From positions 62,001-126,000 of the forward strand of contig NZ_FOQM01000012.1 in assembly GCF_900113735.1 (NCBI RefSeq): a DNA stretch of 64,000 nt, read 5' to 3'. The notes under the pieces were generated by a model that searched no databases, was not told the DNA's origin, and saw nothing but the letters and a program-made list of their open reading frames with translations. Shown here in pieces: positions 8,887 to 19,059 of the stretch. This stretch comes from Bradyrhizobium sp. Gha. Lineage in GTDB: Bacteria; Pseudomonadota; Alphaproteobacteria; Rhizobiales; Xanthobacteraceae. Every line of letters begins with the position of its first letter. Positions within the stretch are counted from its first letter, which is position 1. The translations under genes were made by a program, and so were the position numbers.

Positions 8887-9339
8887 TTAGTTGCCGATGT
8901 CGCCTTGCCACAGGCGCTCATTGGCAGGGATGGAACGCCAATTCTTCATCATGGTGATGGAGCGATCGTCGGCAAGATCGATCCAGGGAATCCCGAACTT
9001 GTCGAGGATGTCCTTGGATCCCTCGAAGGTGACGGATTCCCCGATCACCACGAGCTTGACCTTGAACAGAGCGAGCGCGCCGGCACACATCGAGCATGGC
9101 GACAGCGTGGTGTACATGACGGTGTCATGGAACGAGATCGCGCCGGCTTCGCGCAGGCAGCTCATCTCGCCATGAAGGATCGGATTGTTTTCCTGCACGC
9201 GATTGTTGTGGCCGCGCGCGATGACCTTGTTGTCGCGCGTCAACACGGCGCCGATCGGCAGGCCGCCCTGCGCGATCGAGGCCTCCGCCTCGCGGATCGC
9301 TTCCAGCATCAAATCGTAATGGTGGGCTGCGACTACCAC
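8887..9339 (-). CDS. Cytosine-deaminase-like nucleoside/nucleobase deaminase
   Basis: A 150-residue zinc deaminase of the cytidine deaminase-like fold. The zinc ligands and proton shuttle are visible as His56-Gly-Glu58 and Cys82-Ser-Met-Cys85. The spacing and the C-terminal ending (KNWRSIP..WQGDIGN) resemble yeast cytosine deaminase Fcy1 (KQFIDERP..WFEDIGE) more than tRNA adenosine deaminase TadA. A pyrimidine or purine base deaminase is therefore likely; the substrate is not proven. It sits inside the pdh gene block, 2 nt after the DUF5076 gene stop, and is presumably co-transcribed with pdh. Confidence 0.8.
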   Translation of the reverse strand: MVVAAHHYDLMLEAIREAEASIAQGGLPIGAVLTRDNKVIARGHNNRVQENNPILHGEMSCLREAGAISFHDTVMYTTLSPCSMCAGALALFKVKLVVIGESVTFEGSKDILDKFGIPWIDLADDRSITMMKNWRSIPANERLWQGDIGN

Positions 9340-9341
9340 GG

Positions 9342-9644
9342 TCAGTGTCCCTTGCCGCGCGGCGTCGTGGTGCCGGTGTCGGTGGGACGCTCGATCTCCG
9401 CCTGGAACATGTCGAGGATTCGGCCGAGCGCATCCTCTTCAGTATACTCGCTCTCGCGCGCATAGGCGCGCGCGGCGTGGCGGGCGAGATCGACGAGCAG
9501 GAGGCCCCACATGTCGGGCTCCTCGAAGGCGCGCTGGAAGGCCATCGACAGCCCGCCGTCCAGCACGAACACGCGCAGGATCTCGACCGCATCGTCGCGG
9601 GCGATGACGTCGGGCGGCAATGGCTGCTCCTTCGGACCCACCAT
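9342..9644 (-). CDS. DUF5076-family small protein
   Basis: A 100-residue soluble protein, acidic in its middle, with the family pattern LRVFVLDGGLSMAFQRAFEEPDMWGLLLVDLARHAA and a disordered Thr/Arg/Lys-rich tail. No catalytic motif is recognised. It lies between pdhB (3 nt from its stop) and the deaminase gene (2 nt), so it is almost certainly translated as part of the pdh transcript. Its function is unknown. Placement with pyruvate dehydrogenase hints at an accessory role, but that is inference only. Confidence 0.75.
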   Translation of the reverse strand: MVGPKEQPLPPDVIARDDAVEILRVFVLDGGLSMAFQRAFEEPDMWGLLLVDLARHAARAYARESEYTEEDALGRILDMFQAEIERPTDTGTTTPRGKGH

Positions 9645-9647
9645 GGC

Positions 9648-11030
<1,383 letters not shown>

Positions 11031-11059
11031 ATCGACTCCAAGGAAAAGCTTGCGCGCGC

Positions 11060-12082
11060 TTAGCGGTAAACGTCGGTCCAGAGCTCGGCGGCATCCGGCT
11101 CGGGATCATGCTGGGCAAAGTCGGCGGACGCATTGACGATGTCACGCACCTCGGCGTCGATCGCCTTGAGATCGGCCTCGCTGACCTTGGCGGCGAGCAG
11201 GCGGTTGCGCACCTGCTCGATCGGATCCTGGTCGTGACGGACTTTCTCGACCTCCTCGCGCGTACGGTATTTGGCCGGGTCGGACATCGAGTGGCCGCGG
11301 TAGCGATAGGTCTGCATCTCCAGGATGAAGGGACCCTTGCCGGCGCGACACCAGGCCGTCGCCTCATCGGCCGCGGCCTTGACCGCACGGACGTCCATGC
11401 CGTCGACCTGCTTGCCCGGAATGTTGAAGGACACACCGCGCTTGGAGAAATCCTGCTGCGCCGAGGCGCGCGACACCGAGGTACCCATGGCGTAGCGGTT
11501 GTTCTCGATGACGTAGATCACCGGCAGCTTCCAGAGCTCCGCCATGTTGAAGCTCTCATAGACCTGGCCTTGGTTGGCCGCGCCGTCGCCGAAATAGGTG
11601 ACGCTGACATTGCCGTTGCTGCGATAATTGTTGGCGAAAGCGAGACCGGTGCCGAGTGAGACCTGCGCACCGACGATGCCATGGCCGCCGTAGAAATGCT
11701 TCTCCTTGCTGAACATGTGCATGGAGCCGCCCTTGCCCCTGGAATAGCCGCCGCGGCGCCCCGTGAGCTCGGCCATCACACCATTGGCTTCCATGCCGGT
11801 GGCGAGCATGTGACCGTGATCGCGATAGCCGGTGATGACCTGATCGCCCTCCTTCAGGGCCATCTGCATACCAACTACCACGGCCTCCTGGCCGATATAG
11901 AGGTGGCAGAAGCCGCCGATCGCACCCATGCCGTAAAGCTGGCCTGCCTTTTCCTCGAAGCGCCTGATGAGGAGCATGTCGCGGAGCGCCTTCAGCTCCT
12001 GCTCCCTGGTGAACTCCGGAGGCGAACCGCCGTTGGTCTTGTCGTGCTCAGCGCTTGCGGCGGCTTTCTTGGGTGCGGCCAT
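11060..12082 (-). CDS. pdhA: Pyruvate dehydrogenase E1 alpha subunit
   Basis: A 340-residue alpha subunit of E1 that partners PdhB. The thiamine diphosphate/Mg motif runs from GDGAANQGQVYESF to VIENN (about residues 168-196). The phosphorylation-loop region of eukaryotic homologues corresponds to YRYRGHSMSDP. Eukaryotic-like alpha/beta E1 subunits, rather than a homodimeric AceE, are normal for alphaproteobacteria. It is the first gene of the minus-strand pdh block, and about 250 nt of upstream spacer should hold its promoter. Confidence 0.95.
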   Translation of the reverse strand: MAAPKKAAASAEHDKTNGGSPPEFTREQELKALRDMLLIRRFEEKAGQLYGMGAIGGFCHLYIGQEAVVVGMQMALKEGDQVITGYRDHGHMLATGMEANGVMAELTGRRGGYSRGKGGSMHMFSKEKHFYGGHGIVGAQVSLGTGLAFANNYRSNGNVSVTYFGDGAANQGQVYESFNMAELWKLPVIYVIENNRYAMGTSVSRASAQQDFSKRGVSFNIPGKQVDGMDVRAVKAAADEATAWCRAGKGPFILEMQTYRYRGHSMSDPAKYRTREEVEKVRHDQDPIEQVRNRLLAAKVSEADLKAIDAEVRDIVNASADFAQHDPEPDAAELWTDVYR

Positions 12083-12336
12083 GGGAATTCCGGGTCAGAG
12101 AAATCTAGGTCCTCTCTAACCTAACTCATCAGCGTGTGAAAGCACCGCAGCGGCATGCCACGACTTTCATTATGCCGCACTGCAACGTGGCCGAAATTTT
12201 GCAAAACCTTTGGCGCCGATCAGGCAACATTTGCTCAGGGCCGAAGGAAGCTCTGCATGCGGATGAGGCAACGAGATCGGACACGCATATCTCGGGGCGC
12301 TGTGCCCTACGCAATGTCCGATTCGTATTGCCGGAT

Positions 12337-13716
12337 TTACCAGCCCATCTCGCGCTGATACGCCGCGCGGGCGGCAACACCAGTGGGCGTGAAATCAGTG
12401 AAGACGCCGTCGACGCCGAGACGGAAGAATTTGAGATATTCCAGCGCCGGATCGGCGTGATAATCGGCGGCCAGATATTTCTTCTCGTTACGGAACGTGA
12501 AGACGTGCACGAACAGGCCGAGCTTGTGCGCGTCGGCGATCAGGCTGGTTGCCTCCTGCGTCGAGGCCTCCGGCGTCGACCCCTTGTAGGGCGTGCCGTC
12601 GGCATTGGTATCCTTCCACGGCGCGACCTTGAGCGGAACGATATAGGCCTTCCACGGGCCGATGCCGTCGGCATAGGTCTTGATCTCGGCAAGGCCCTCG
12701 GGCGTCAGCATCGCGTCGTACAGGCGCGCGTCGCCTGAAACCGTCCAGTCGAACGGGCGCGAATTGGTGATGTTGTTGAGCAGCACCTTGCCGGTTTTGA
12801 AATCGATGCCGTTACCGTCGATGAGCTGGACCTGCCGGGTCTGAAGACCATGGCTGCGCATATATTTCAGGCTGCCCGGCTCGAAGCTCTGGACCAGGAT
12901 CGGAGCATCCTTGGTGTTGAGGCCGTTATCCCCAATGATCTTGATCAGCGCATCCTCGAGCGGATGGCTGCCCGGTGCGCCGCAGCCGTTTGCGATGGCC
13001 TGGGCATTATTCCAGGTCGGGTTCTTGGTTTCCGGATAGACCAGGATGGACCGCCCGGTCTCCTTGCTCCTGGCCTTGGCGATGTCCAAAATGTCCTGGA
13101 AGCTGATCACAGGGAATTTGCCGTTGAAGACCTTCGGCCGCTCGTTGGCGGCATCGTAAGTGGTCCCGCCGATCCACTGCTTCAGCTCGGCCATGGTGAA
13201 GTCGGTGATCGACCAGTCGTTGGTGTGATCTTCGCCATCGACGATCAATGACTTCAGCACCGATTTGGGATCAGCGGGATCGGTGAGATCGACGAGGTAG
13301 TCGGCCGGCGTGCCTGTAGCGGCAGGCGCCTTGACGCGCACACCGGGCACAGTGCGCTTGCGCGCCGCGACCGCCGGATTGGTCTTCGCCACGTCGGCAA
13401 TATTGGTGTTATCGCTCAGCCATGGATTGTGGCGCGCAACCAGGACGCAATCCTTGGTGAGGTGCAGATCCTCTTCTAGCGCGTCGGTCCCGAGCGCGGC
13501 TGCGAGGTCATACGAGGGCTCGGTCTCTTCCGGCACCAGGCCGGGCACGCCGCGATGGCCGAGGATCAGCGGTGCCTTCCCATCGACGGTCAGGAAGGGT
13601 TTTGCACCTGATGGCGCCGCCTGCGCCAGGGCCATCGACGGCAAAAGCAACGCCAGCGCCACCGCGCCGAGACTAGCTCCCACATGGATCTTCCGCTGCA
13701 AGGAATTGTTCGTCAT
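12337..13716 (-). CDS. Secreted glycerophosphodiester phosphodiesterase family protein
   Basis: A 459-residue exported enzyme, probably hydrolysing glycerophosphodiesters to glycerol 3-phosphate and an alcohol in the periplasm. A signal peptide (about residues 1-31, ending in PSMALAQ) is followed by the GDPD signature LILGHRGVPGLVPEETEPS, with His-Arg and the downstream ALEEDLHLTKD metal ligands, and ARHNPWL with the second His. The start ATG 13716 gives a proper signal peptide; the open frame extends 36 codons further with Arg-rich non-signal sequence. It stands alone between pdhA and ftsB. Confidence 0.85.
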   Translation of the reverse strand: MTNNSLQRKIHVGASLGAVALALLLPSMALAQAAPSGAKPFLTVDGKAPLILGHRGVPGLVPEETEPSYDLAAALGTDALEEDLHLTKDCVLVARHNPWLSDNTNIADVAKTNPAVAARKRTVPGVRVKAPAATGTPADYLVDLTDPADPKSVLKSLIVDGEDHTNDWSITDFTMAELKQWIGGTTYDAANERPKVFNGKFPVISFQDILDIAKARSKETGRSILVYPETKNPTWNNAQAIANGCGAPGSHPLEDALIKIIGDNGLNTKDAPILVQSFEPGSLKYMRSHGLQTRQVQLIDGNGIDFKTGKVLLNNITNSRPFDWTVSGDARLYDAMLTPEGLAEIKTYADGIGPWKAYIVPLKVAPWKDTNADGTPYKGSTPEASTQEATSLIADAHKLGLFVHVFTFRNEKKYLAADYHADPALEYLKFFRLGVDGVFTDFTPTGVAARAAYQREMGW

Positions 13717-13881
13717 GGCCGCGTCTCTCCGTCTGTGGCTCGCATCGCGTCGTCGCGATCGGGGCTGTCGTCTTGTCGCACTTCTCTGACAGACGGATGA
13801 CGGCGGCCCATTCGACACGAGCAATGCACAACGCGAATGCGCCGACCTTTTTGTCGCGCCATCGTGAGGTGTCGGCAGCGC

Positions 13882-14199
13882 TCAGTTCTGCGGGATCATC
13901 CGAACGAGATCATGCGGATTGACATAGTCGAGCTGGAACCGGGCCCGCTCGTCAAGCATGTCGGGGTCGATCTTTTCCGTGCGCAACAGCGAGACGCGCT
14001 GCTCGTTGCGGGCGCGCTCGCGCTTGAGCTGGGCAAGCTCGCTGGTCAGCGCGATGATCTCCTGGTCCAGCTCCTGGCGGGCATTGAGGCCGTATTTGCC
14101 GGTATAGGCGTTGACGCCGAAATAGCCGACAATCGCGGCCGCCATCGCGTAGAGGGCGAGACCGGTCAGGACCGATTTGAGGCGCGCGCGGGAGACCAT
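13882..14199 (-). CDS. ftsB: FtsB/DivIC septum formation initiator
   Basis: A 105-residue bitopic division protein. It has a short cytoplasmic start, one transmembrane helix (LTGLALYAMAAAIVGYFGVNAY, about residues 10-31) and a periplasmic coiled coil (QELDQEIIALTSELAQLKRERAR). It ends in the family region IDPDMLDERARFQLDYVNPHDLVRM. FtsB joins FtsL and FtsQ in the divisome. Its place between eno and pdhA is the usual alphaproteobacterial context. Confidence 0.9.
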   Translation of the reverse strand: MVSRARLKSVLTGLALYAMAAAIVGYFGVNAYTGKYGLNARQELDQEIIALTSELAQLKRERARNEQRVSLLRTEKIDPDMLDERARFQLDYVNPHDLVRMIPQN

Positions 14200-14261
14200 T
14201 TCGGCAAGATGGGCCAGCTTGGTTAAGGGAGTGCTAATCTGCCCCTGCCCGCGCCGCCAAT

Positions 14262-14291
14262 CGTCATGCCCGGGGCTTGTCGGGCATGACG
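14262..14291. repeat. Perfect 11-bp stem palindrome
   Basis: CGTCATGCCCG (14262-14272) and CGGGCATGACG (14281-14291) enclose an 8-nt loop. It lies between the FMN reductase stop and the ftsB start. The sequence is of the CGTCATGCCCGG palindrome type that recurs in Bradyrhizobium spacers, and it may also act as a transcript-end hairpin for the reductase gene. Confidence 0.6.
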
Positions 14292-14306
14292 CAGGCTCGA
14301 GCGGCC

Positions 14307-14858
14307 TCAGCCGTGGTGTTTGGCCACGTGCGCCGCGAAAGCGTCGATGTACGCCTGGAGCACGCCTTTCAGCGAATCCTTGGTCAGATTGCCTTCGGCG
14401 TCAAAGGCGTCGCCGACCGCGTTCAGGTAGGTCTCGGGCTGCTGCATGATCGGGCCGGTGATCCCAGGCAGGATGTTCTGGAGCGTCTTGGCGGCGCTGA
14501 CGCCACCAAGCGGGCCCGGCGAGTTGGAGACGATGCCGACAGGCTTGCCGTTGAATGAGCTCTTGCCATAGGGGCGCGAGGCGACATCGATGGCATTCTT
14601 CAGCACGCCCGGGATGGCGCGGTTGTATTCCGGCGTGACGAAGATGACGCCGTCGGACTTCTGAAGCTTTTCGCGGAAGGCCAGCCAGTCGGCGGGCGGC
14701 GCGCCCTCGAGGTCCTGGTTGAAGAACGAGATGCCGGCGGGTGTGACGACCTCGAGCTTGAGTGAAGCAGGCGCAAGCTTTGCGAGCGCGTTGGCGATCT
14801 TCAGCGAGAAGCTATCCTTGCGCAGGCTGCCGGCGATCACGACGATGTTGTAGGGCAT
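14307..14858 (-). CDS. NADPH-dependent FMN reductase family protein
   Basis: A 183-residue flavodoxin-like reductase that probably uses FMN with NAD(P)H to reduce quinones, azo compounds or metals. The FMN phosphate-binding loop is AGSLRKDSFSLKIANAL near the N terminus. The isoalloxazine-contacting motif is TPEYNRAIPGVLKNAID, with a second loop at SNSPGPLGG. The length fits the family. ATG 14858 begins directly with the beta strand MPYNIVVIAGS; an upstream extension in frame is unlikely. The physiological substrate is not evident. Confidence 0.85.
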   Translation of the reverse strand: MPYNIVVIAGSLRKDSFSLKIANALAKLAPASLKLEVVTPAGISFFNQDLEGAPPADWLAFREKLQKSDGVIFVTPEYNRAIPGVLKNAIDVASRPYGKSSFNGKPVGIVSNSPGPLGGVSAAKTLQNILPGITGPIMQQPETYLNAVGDAFDAEGNLTKDSLKGVLQAYIDAFAAHVAKHHG

Positions 14859-15188
14859 CAGATTATCCTTGGTTTGTCCTTGAAGCCTCGAGGGCGAAGT
14901 GCCGCGCGGCACTTAAGCGATCGCACCATTGGATGCAAGTGCATGAACCGCTCCGATTTGGAAACGCTGCGTTTCGCGAAAGCAGATCGTCGGCCAAACG
15001 ATCGGGCCGCCAAGCGGCGGCCCTCTCATTCAAATCTGCAAGCGGGATATCAGACGGTCGAATTCCACGCCGATGGGATCAGGCGATATTTAGCGCCGTC
15101 CTTCTCTCATGCCTGGAGCAACCTCTTGCCGCATTCGTTCGCTCAGAAGGCAAGACCTCTTTGGCTCACCTGCGGCTGTAGATCACGA
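14859..15188. other. 330-bp spacer without a convincing gene
   Basis: Short open frames here lack a recognisable domain or ribosome-binding site. The only clear structure is a perfect 7-bp GC-rich hairpin at 15004-15023. The part next to 14858 should contain the promoter of the FMN reductase gene. Confidence 0.4.
15004..15023 (-). terminator. GC-rich hairpin downstream of the dehydrogenase gene
   Basis: GGGCCGC and GCGGCCC arms enclose a 6-nt loop, about 165 nt past the stop of the minus-strand dehydrogenase homologue. No strong U-tract follows on either strand, so terminator function is tentative. Confidence 0.35.
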
Positions 15189-16322
15189 CTATTTATTTGG
15201 ATTGATGAGGAATTTTTCGCCGGTGGCACGTTTGGCGTACACCGCGATGTTGGCGGGATCGAGCGCCTCCTGAAGCGAGACCACCTTGGTGTAATGGCTG
15301 GCAAAGGTCGTCTTGAGCTCGCTCACGACGCGCTGACGCAGCCGCCCGATGTCGGCGGGTCCGATCTTCTGGAGGAACGGAGTGAGCAGCCAGCCGCCGA
15401 CACCCCAGGCCATACCGAAGCCGCGCGGCAATTCGATCGGGCGGATATCGAGTGCGCCGTAGACATAGACCTGCTTGTGCACACTGGAGCCGTAACGGCT
15501 GTATTCCTTCGCGGTCTTGTTGATCGCGACTTCCATGCAGTTGAGGATGTCGCCGGCGAGCTTGCCGCCGCCGATGGCATCGAAGGCGATGGTGGCGCCG
15601 GTCTCGACCAAGGCATTGGTGAGATCGTCGAGGAAGGTTGGCTTGCTGGAATCGACGACGTGCTTCGCGCCGATCTTCTTCAGGATGTCCGCCTGCTCCT
15701 GGCTGCGGACGATATTCACGAGCCCGATGCCGTCCTTGATGCAGATCTTGTTCAGCATCTGGCCGAGATTGGAGGCGGCCGCGGTGTGCACCAGCGCCTT
15801 GTGGCCTTCGCGCCGCATCGTTTCGGTCATGCCGAGCGCGGTGAGCGGGTTGACGAACCAGGACGCGCCCTCCGCCGCCGTCGTGCCCTCGGGCAGCGGC
15901 TGGCAGTCCCGCGCCTTCAGGGTGCGGTACTGCGCGTACATGGCGCCGCCGATCATTGCGACCGTCTTGCCCATCAGCGCCTTCGCAGCATCCGAGGCGC
16001 CTGTCTTGATGACGACGCCTGCGCCTTCATTGCCGACAGGCAGGGACTGGTCGAGCCGCGCGCCCATCGCGCGCATCGCACCATCGGGCACTTTCGCTGT
16101 GACGATGGGCGCCTCCTTCGTGCCTGAGGCCTTGGCCGTGCTCATGTCGGCCGCCCCGACGAGCAGGCCGAGGTCGGACGGGTTGATCGGCGCCGCCTCG
16201 ATGCGGACGACGACCTCGTCGTCCGCGGGCTCGGGGGTCGGCACGTCGACCAGCGAGATCTCGAGCTCTCCGCTGGTCTTGATCAGCGAACGCAGTTGCA
16301 GTCCGGTCTTGCCGTCGCTCAT
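15189..16322 (-). CDS. MDR-superfamily (zinc-type alcohol dehydrogenase-like) oxidoreductase
   Basis: A 377-residue medium-chain dehydrogenase/reductase. The N-terminal GroES-like domain includes VRIEAAPINPSDLGLLVG and the cofactor-proximal PVGNEGAGVV. The Rossmann half includes HTAAASNLGQML and the core VNIVRSQEQADILKKIGA. The Cys/His catalytic zinc ligands of true alcohol dehydrogenases are not evident, so this is more like the quinone oxidoreductase/enoyl reductase branch using NADPH. The gene sits 34 nt after enolase on the same strand. The substrate is unknown. Confidence 0.8.
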   Translation of the reverse strand: MSDGKTGLQLRSLIKTSGELEISLVDVPTPEPADDEVVVRIEAAPINPSDLGLLVGAADMSTAKASGTKEAPIVTAKVPDGAMRAMGARLDQSLPVGNEGAGVVIKTGASDAAKALMGKTVAMIGGAMYAQYRTLKARDCQPLPEGTTAAEGASWFVNPLTALGMTETMRREGHKALVHTAAASNLGQMLNKICIKDGIGLVNIVRSQEQADILKKIGAKHVVDSSKPTFLDDLTNALVETGATIAFDAIGGGKLAGDILNCMEVAINKTAKEYSRYGSSVHKQVYVYGALDIRPIELPRGFGMAWGVGGWLLTPFLQKIGPADIGRLRQRVVSELKTTFASHYTKVVSLQEALDPANIAVYAKRATGEKFLINPNK

Positions 16323-16356
16323 GTCGATCCTCCCCTGTCCTCGTTGAAGCGCTGGC

Positions 16357-17640
16357 TTAGGCCAGCGCCTTCAGTGCCGCCTTGCCGCCATAGAGCGCCT
16401 GCTTGCCGAGCTGCTGCTCGATCCGGAGGAGCTGGTTGTATTTGGCGGTGCGATCCGAGCGCGCAAGGGAGCCGGTCTTGATCTGACCGCAGTTCGTGGC
16501 GACCGCGAGGTCGGCGATGGTTGAATCCTCGGTCTCGCCCGAGCGGTGCGACATGACCGAGGTGTAGCCGGCCTTGTGCGCCATTTCGACGGCGGCGAGC
16601 GTCTCGGTCAGCGTGCCGATCTGGTTGACCTTGATCAGGATCGAATTGGCGCGGCCGGCCTTGATGCCCTCGGCGAGTCGCTTGACGTTGGTGACGAAGA
16701 GATCGTCGCCGACGAGCTGACACTTGTTGCCGATGAGGTCGGTGAGCTCCTTCCAGCCGTCCATGTCGTCTTCCGACATGCCGTCCTCGATGGTCGCGAT
16801 CGGATAGCGGCCGACGAGATCGGCGAGATATTTGGCCTGTTCGGAGATCGAGCGGGTCTTGCCCTCGCCTTCATAGACGTACTTGCCGCCCTTGAAGAAC
16901 TCGGTCGAGGCGCAATCGAGACCGAGCACGATGTCGTTGCCCGCCTTGAAGCCGGCCTTGCCGATGGCGTTCATGACGAACTCCAGCGCGGCGTCGGCGG
17001 ACGGCAGGTTCGGCGCGAAGCCGCCTTCGTCGCCGACATTGGTGTTGTGGCCGGCCTTCTTCAGCTCGGACTTCAGCGTGTGGAAGACTTCGGCGCCGTA
17101 GCGCAGGCCTTCGGCGAACGAGGACGCGCCGACGGGCAGGATCATGAACTCCTGGAAGTCGATCGGGTTGTCGGCATGCACGCCGCCATTGATGATGTTC
17201 ATCATCGGCACCGGCAGCAGCCGCGCCGACGTGCCGCCGACGTAACGGTAGAGCGGCATGTCGAGCGAGTTCGCGGCCGCCTTGGCGCAGGCGAGCGAGA
17301 CACCGAGGATGGCGTTGGCGCCCAGCCGGCTCTTGTTCGGCGTACCGTCGAGGTCGATCATGATCTGGTCGATCTGGGCCTGCTGCTCGACATCGAGGCC
17401 GCTCAGCGCCTCGAAGATCTCGCCATTGACGGCGCCGACCGCCTTGATGACGCCCTTGCCGAGATAGCGGGCCTTGTCGCCGTCGCGCAGCTCGACCGCC
17501 TCATGGGCACCGGTCGAGGCGCCTGACGGCACGGCAGCGCGGCCGAGCGCGCCATCCTCCAGCACGACGTCGACCTCGACGGTGGGATTGCCGCGGCTAT
17601 CGAGGATTTCGCGTCCGATGATGTCGATGATGGCGGTCAT
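16357..17640 (-). CDS. eno: Enolase
   Basis: A 427-residue glycolytic enzyme that interconverts 2-phosphoglycerate and phosphoenolpyruvate. The N-terminal hallmark is IGREILDSRGNPTVEVDV, and the substrate loop is SGASTGAHEAVELRD. The proton-shuttle glutamates lie in the NVGDEGGFAPNL region. Catalytic Lys lies in ILIKVNQIGTLTET, and the signature SHRSGETEDSTIADLAV follows. Length and motifs match the family closely. It is divergent from queF, and the 112-nt spacer holds both promoters. Confidence 0.97.
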   Translation of the reverse strand: MTAIIDIIGREILDSRGNPTVEVDVVLEDGALGRAAVPSGASTGAHEAVELRDGDKARYLGKGVIKAVGAVNGEIFEALSGLDVEQQAQIDQIMIDLDGTPNKSRLGANAILGVSLACAKAAANSLDMPLYRYVGGTSARLLPVPMMNIINGGVHADNPIDFQEFMILPVGASSFAEGLRYGAEVFHTLKSELKKAGHNTNVGDEGGFAPNLPSADAALEFVMNAIGKAGFKAGNDIVLGLDCASTEFFKGGKYVYEGEGKTRSISEQAKYLADLVGRYPIATIEDGMSEDDMDGWKELTDLIGNKCQLVGDDLFVTNVKRLAEGIKAGRANSILIKVNQIGTLTETLAAVEMAHKAGYTSVMSHRSGETEDSTIADLAVATNCGQIKTGSLARSDRTAKYNQLLRIEQQLGKQALYGGKAALKALA

Positions 17641-17752
17641 GAGGGCCTCTTTTCGGGGAACAAAGGGGGCAGTTCGCGGCTGCTTCTACCGCAATGCATC
17701 GAAGCGGAAAAGGCCGGGTGACGGCCGCGCCATGATTGGCTAAGAGGGCCGC

Positions 17753-18229
17753 ATGTCGAAAAAGCCCAGCAAATCGAACACCTCATCCAACCTGCAACTC
17801 GGCCGTGCCGTGGAATGGCCTGATGCGCCCGAGAAGGCCATGCTCGACCGCGTGCCGAATCCGCAAGCCGGGACCGACTATCTCGTCCGCTTCACCGTGC
17901 CGGAATTCACCTCGCTCTGCCCGGTCACGGGACAACCCGATTTCGCCCATCTGATGATCGACTATGCGCCCGGCCAATGGCTGCTGGAGTCGAAATCGCT
18001 CAAGCTCTACATTGCGAGCTTCCGCAATCACGGCGCCTTCCACGAGGATTGCACGGTCATGATCGGCAAGCGCATCGCGAGCGAGATCAAGCCGAAATTC
18101 CTGCGTATCGGCGGCTATTGGTATCCGCGCGGCGGCATTCCGATCGACGTGTTCTGGCAGACCGGAAGCGTGCCGAAGGGCCTCTGGGTGCCGGAGCAAG
18201 GCGTCGCGCCCTACCGTGGCCGGGGCTAG
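17753..18229 (+). CDS. queF: NADPH-dependent 7-cyano-7-deazaguanine reductase
   Basis: A 158-residue short-form (YkvM-type) QueF that reduces preQ0 to preQ1 in queuosine synthesis. The nucleophilic Cys56 and the acid Asp63 are in SLCPVTGQPDF. The NADPH-binding motif ESKSLKLYIASFRNHG follows, with its diagnostic E(S/L)K(S/A)hK(L/Y) segment. The start ATG 17753 follows AAGAGGG. The ModA-like pseudogene begins 11 nt after its stop on the same strand. No preQ1 riboswitch was recognised upstream. Confidence 0.93.
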   Translation: MSKKPSKSNTSSNLQLGRAVEWPDAPEKAMLDRVPNPQAGTDYLVRFTVPEFTSLCPVTGQPDFAHLMIDYAPGQWLLESKSLKLYIASFRNHGAFHEDCTVMIGKRIASEIKPKFLRIGGYWYPRGGIPIDVFWQTGSVPKGLWVPEQGVAPYRGRG

Positions 18230-18239
18230 CTGGAGACCC

Positions 18240-19043
18240 ATGACGATGACAACGACATCCAGGAAAGTCCGTGGACTCGCGCTCGGCGTTCTCGGCCTTC
18301 TGTGGCTCGCCGGCCCGTCCAACGCTGCCGAAGTCCGCGTGATGATCTCGGGCGGATTAACGGCCGCCTATCAGGCGCTCGTGCCGGAGTTCGAGAAAGC
18401 CACCGGCAACAAGGTGCTGACCGCCTACGGACCATCGATGGGCACCACCACCAATGCGATCCCGGTCCGGCTCGAACGCGGCGAACCCGCCGACGTTCTG
18501 ATCATGGTGGGCTATGCGCTGGCCGATCTCGCGAGCAAGGGCAAGGTCGTTGCCGGCAGCTAGGTCGACCTGACGCGGTCGCCGATCGGCGTCGCCGTGA
18601 AATCGGGAACGCCGAAGCCGGACATCAGCTCGGTGGACGCCGTCAAGACCGCGTTGCTGGCGGCAAAGACGATCGCCTATTCCGACAGCGCCAGCGGCGT
18701 CTACATCTCGACCGAGATGTTCGGCAAGCTCGGCATCACTGAGGCCATGAAAGACAAGGCGCGCAAGATCCCGGCGACGCCGGTCGGCGAAATCGTCGCG
18801 CGCGGCGAAGCCGAGCTCGGCTTCCAGCAGATCAGCGAATTGAAGCCCGTGAAGGGGATCGACATCGTCGGTCCGCTGCCGAAGGAGTTGCAGCAGATCA
18901 CGATCTTCTCGGCCGGGATCGCGACCGTCGCCAAGGAGCAAGAGGCCGGCCGGGCTCTGATCAAGTTCCTGGCCTCACCCGCGGCGCGCGACGCGATCAT
19001 CGCCAGTGGCATGGAGCCGATCGTGGCTGACGGAGCGAAATAA
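18240..19043 (+). pseudogene. ModA-like substrate-binding protein interrupted by an in-frame amber codon
   Basis: The reading frame encodes a 267-codon periplasmic binding protein of the ModA/PBP-like type. It has a signal peptide ending in GPSNAA, then EVRVMISGGLTAAYQALVPEFEKATG, and a second half from VDLTRSPIGVAV to the C terminus. A single TAG at 18561-18563 splits it after KGKVVAGS. The same frame then continues without any other stop, and both halves look well conserved. This is either a recent nonsense mutation, a sequencing error, or (least likely) readthrough. No modB or modC lies nearby. ATG 18240 (or 18246) gives the signal peptide. The true ligand may be an oxyanion but is unproven. 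Confidence 0.85.
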
Positions 19044-19059
19044 TCGGGTTTGACAGCGG

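Noticed and set aside
14874..16127. 417-codon plus-strand frame running from the spacer into the dehydrogenase gene
   Set aside because: Most of it is antisense to the MDR-family gene, and the spacer part has no recognisable content.
17641..17752. preQ1 riboswitch before queF
   Set aside because: The eno-queF spacer is short and I see no pseudoknot-like A-rich tail with a C-rich loop typical of preQ1 aptamers.
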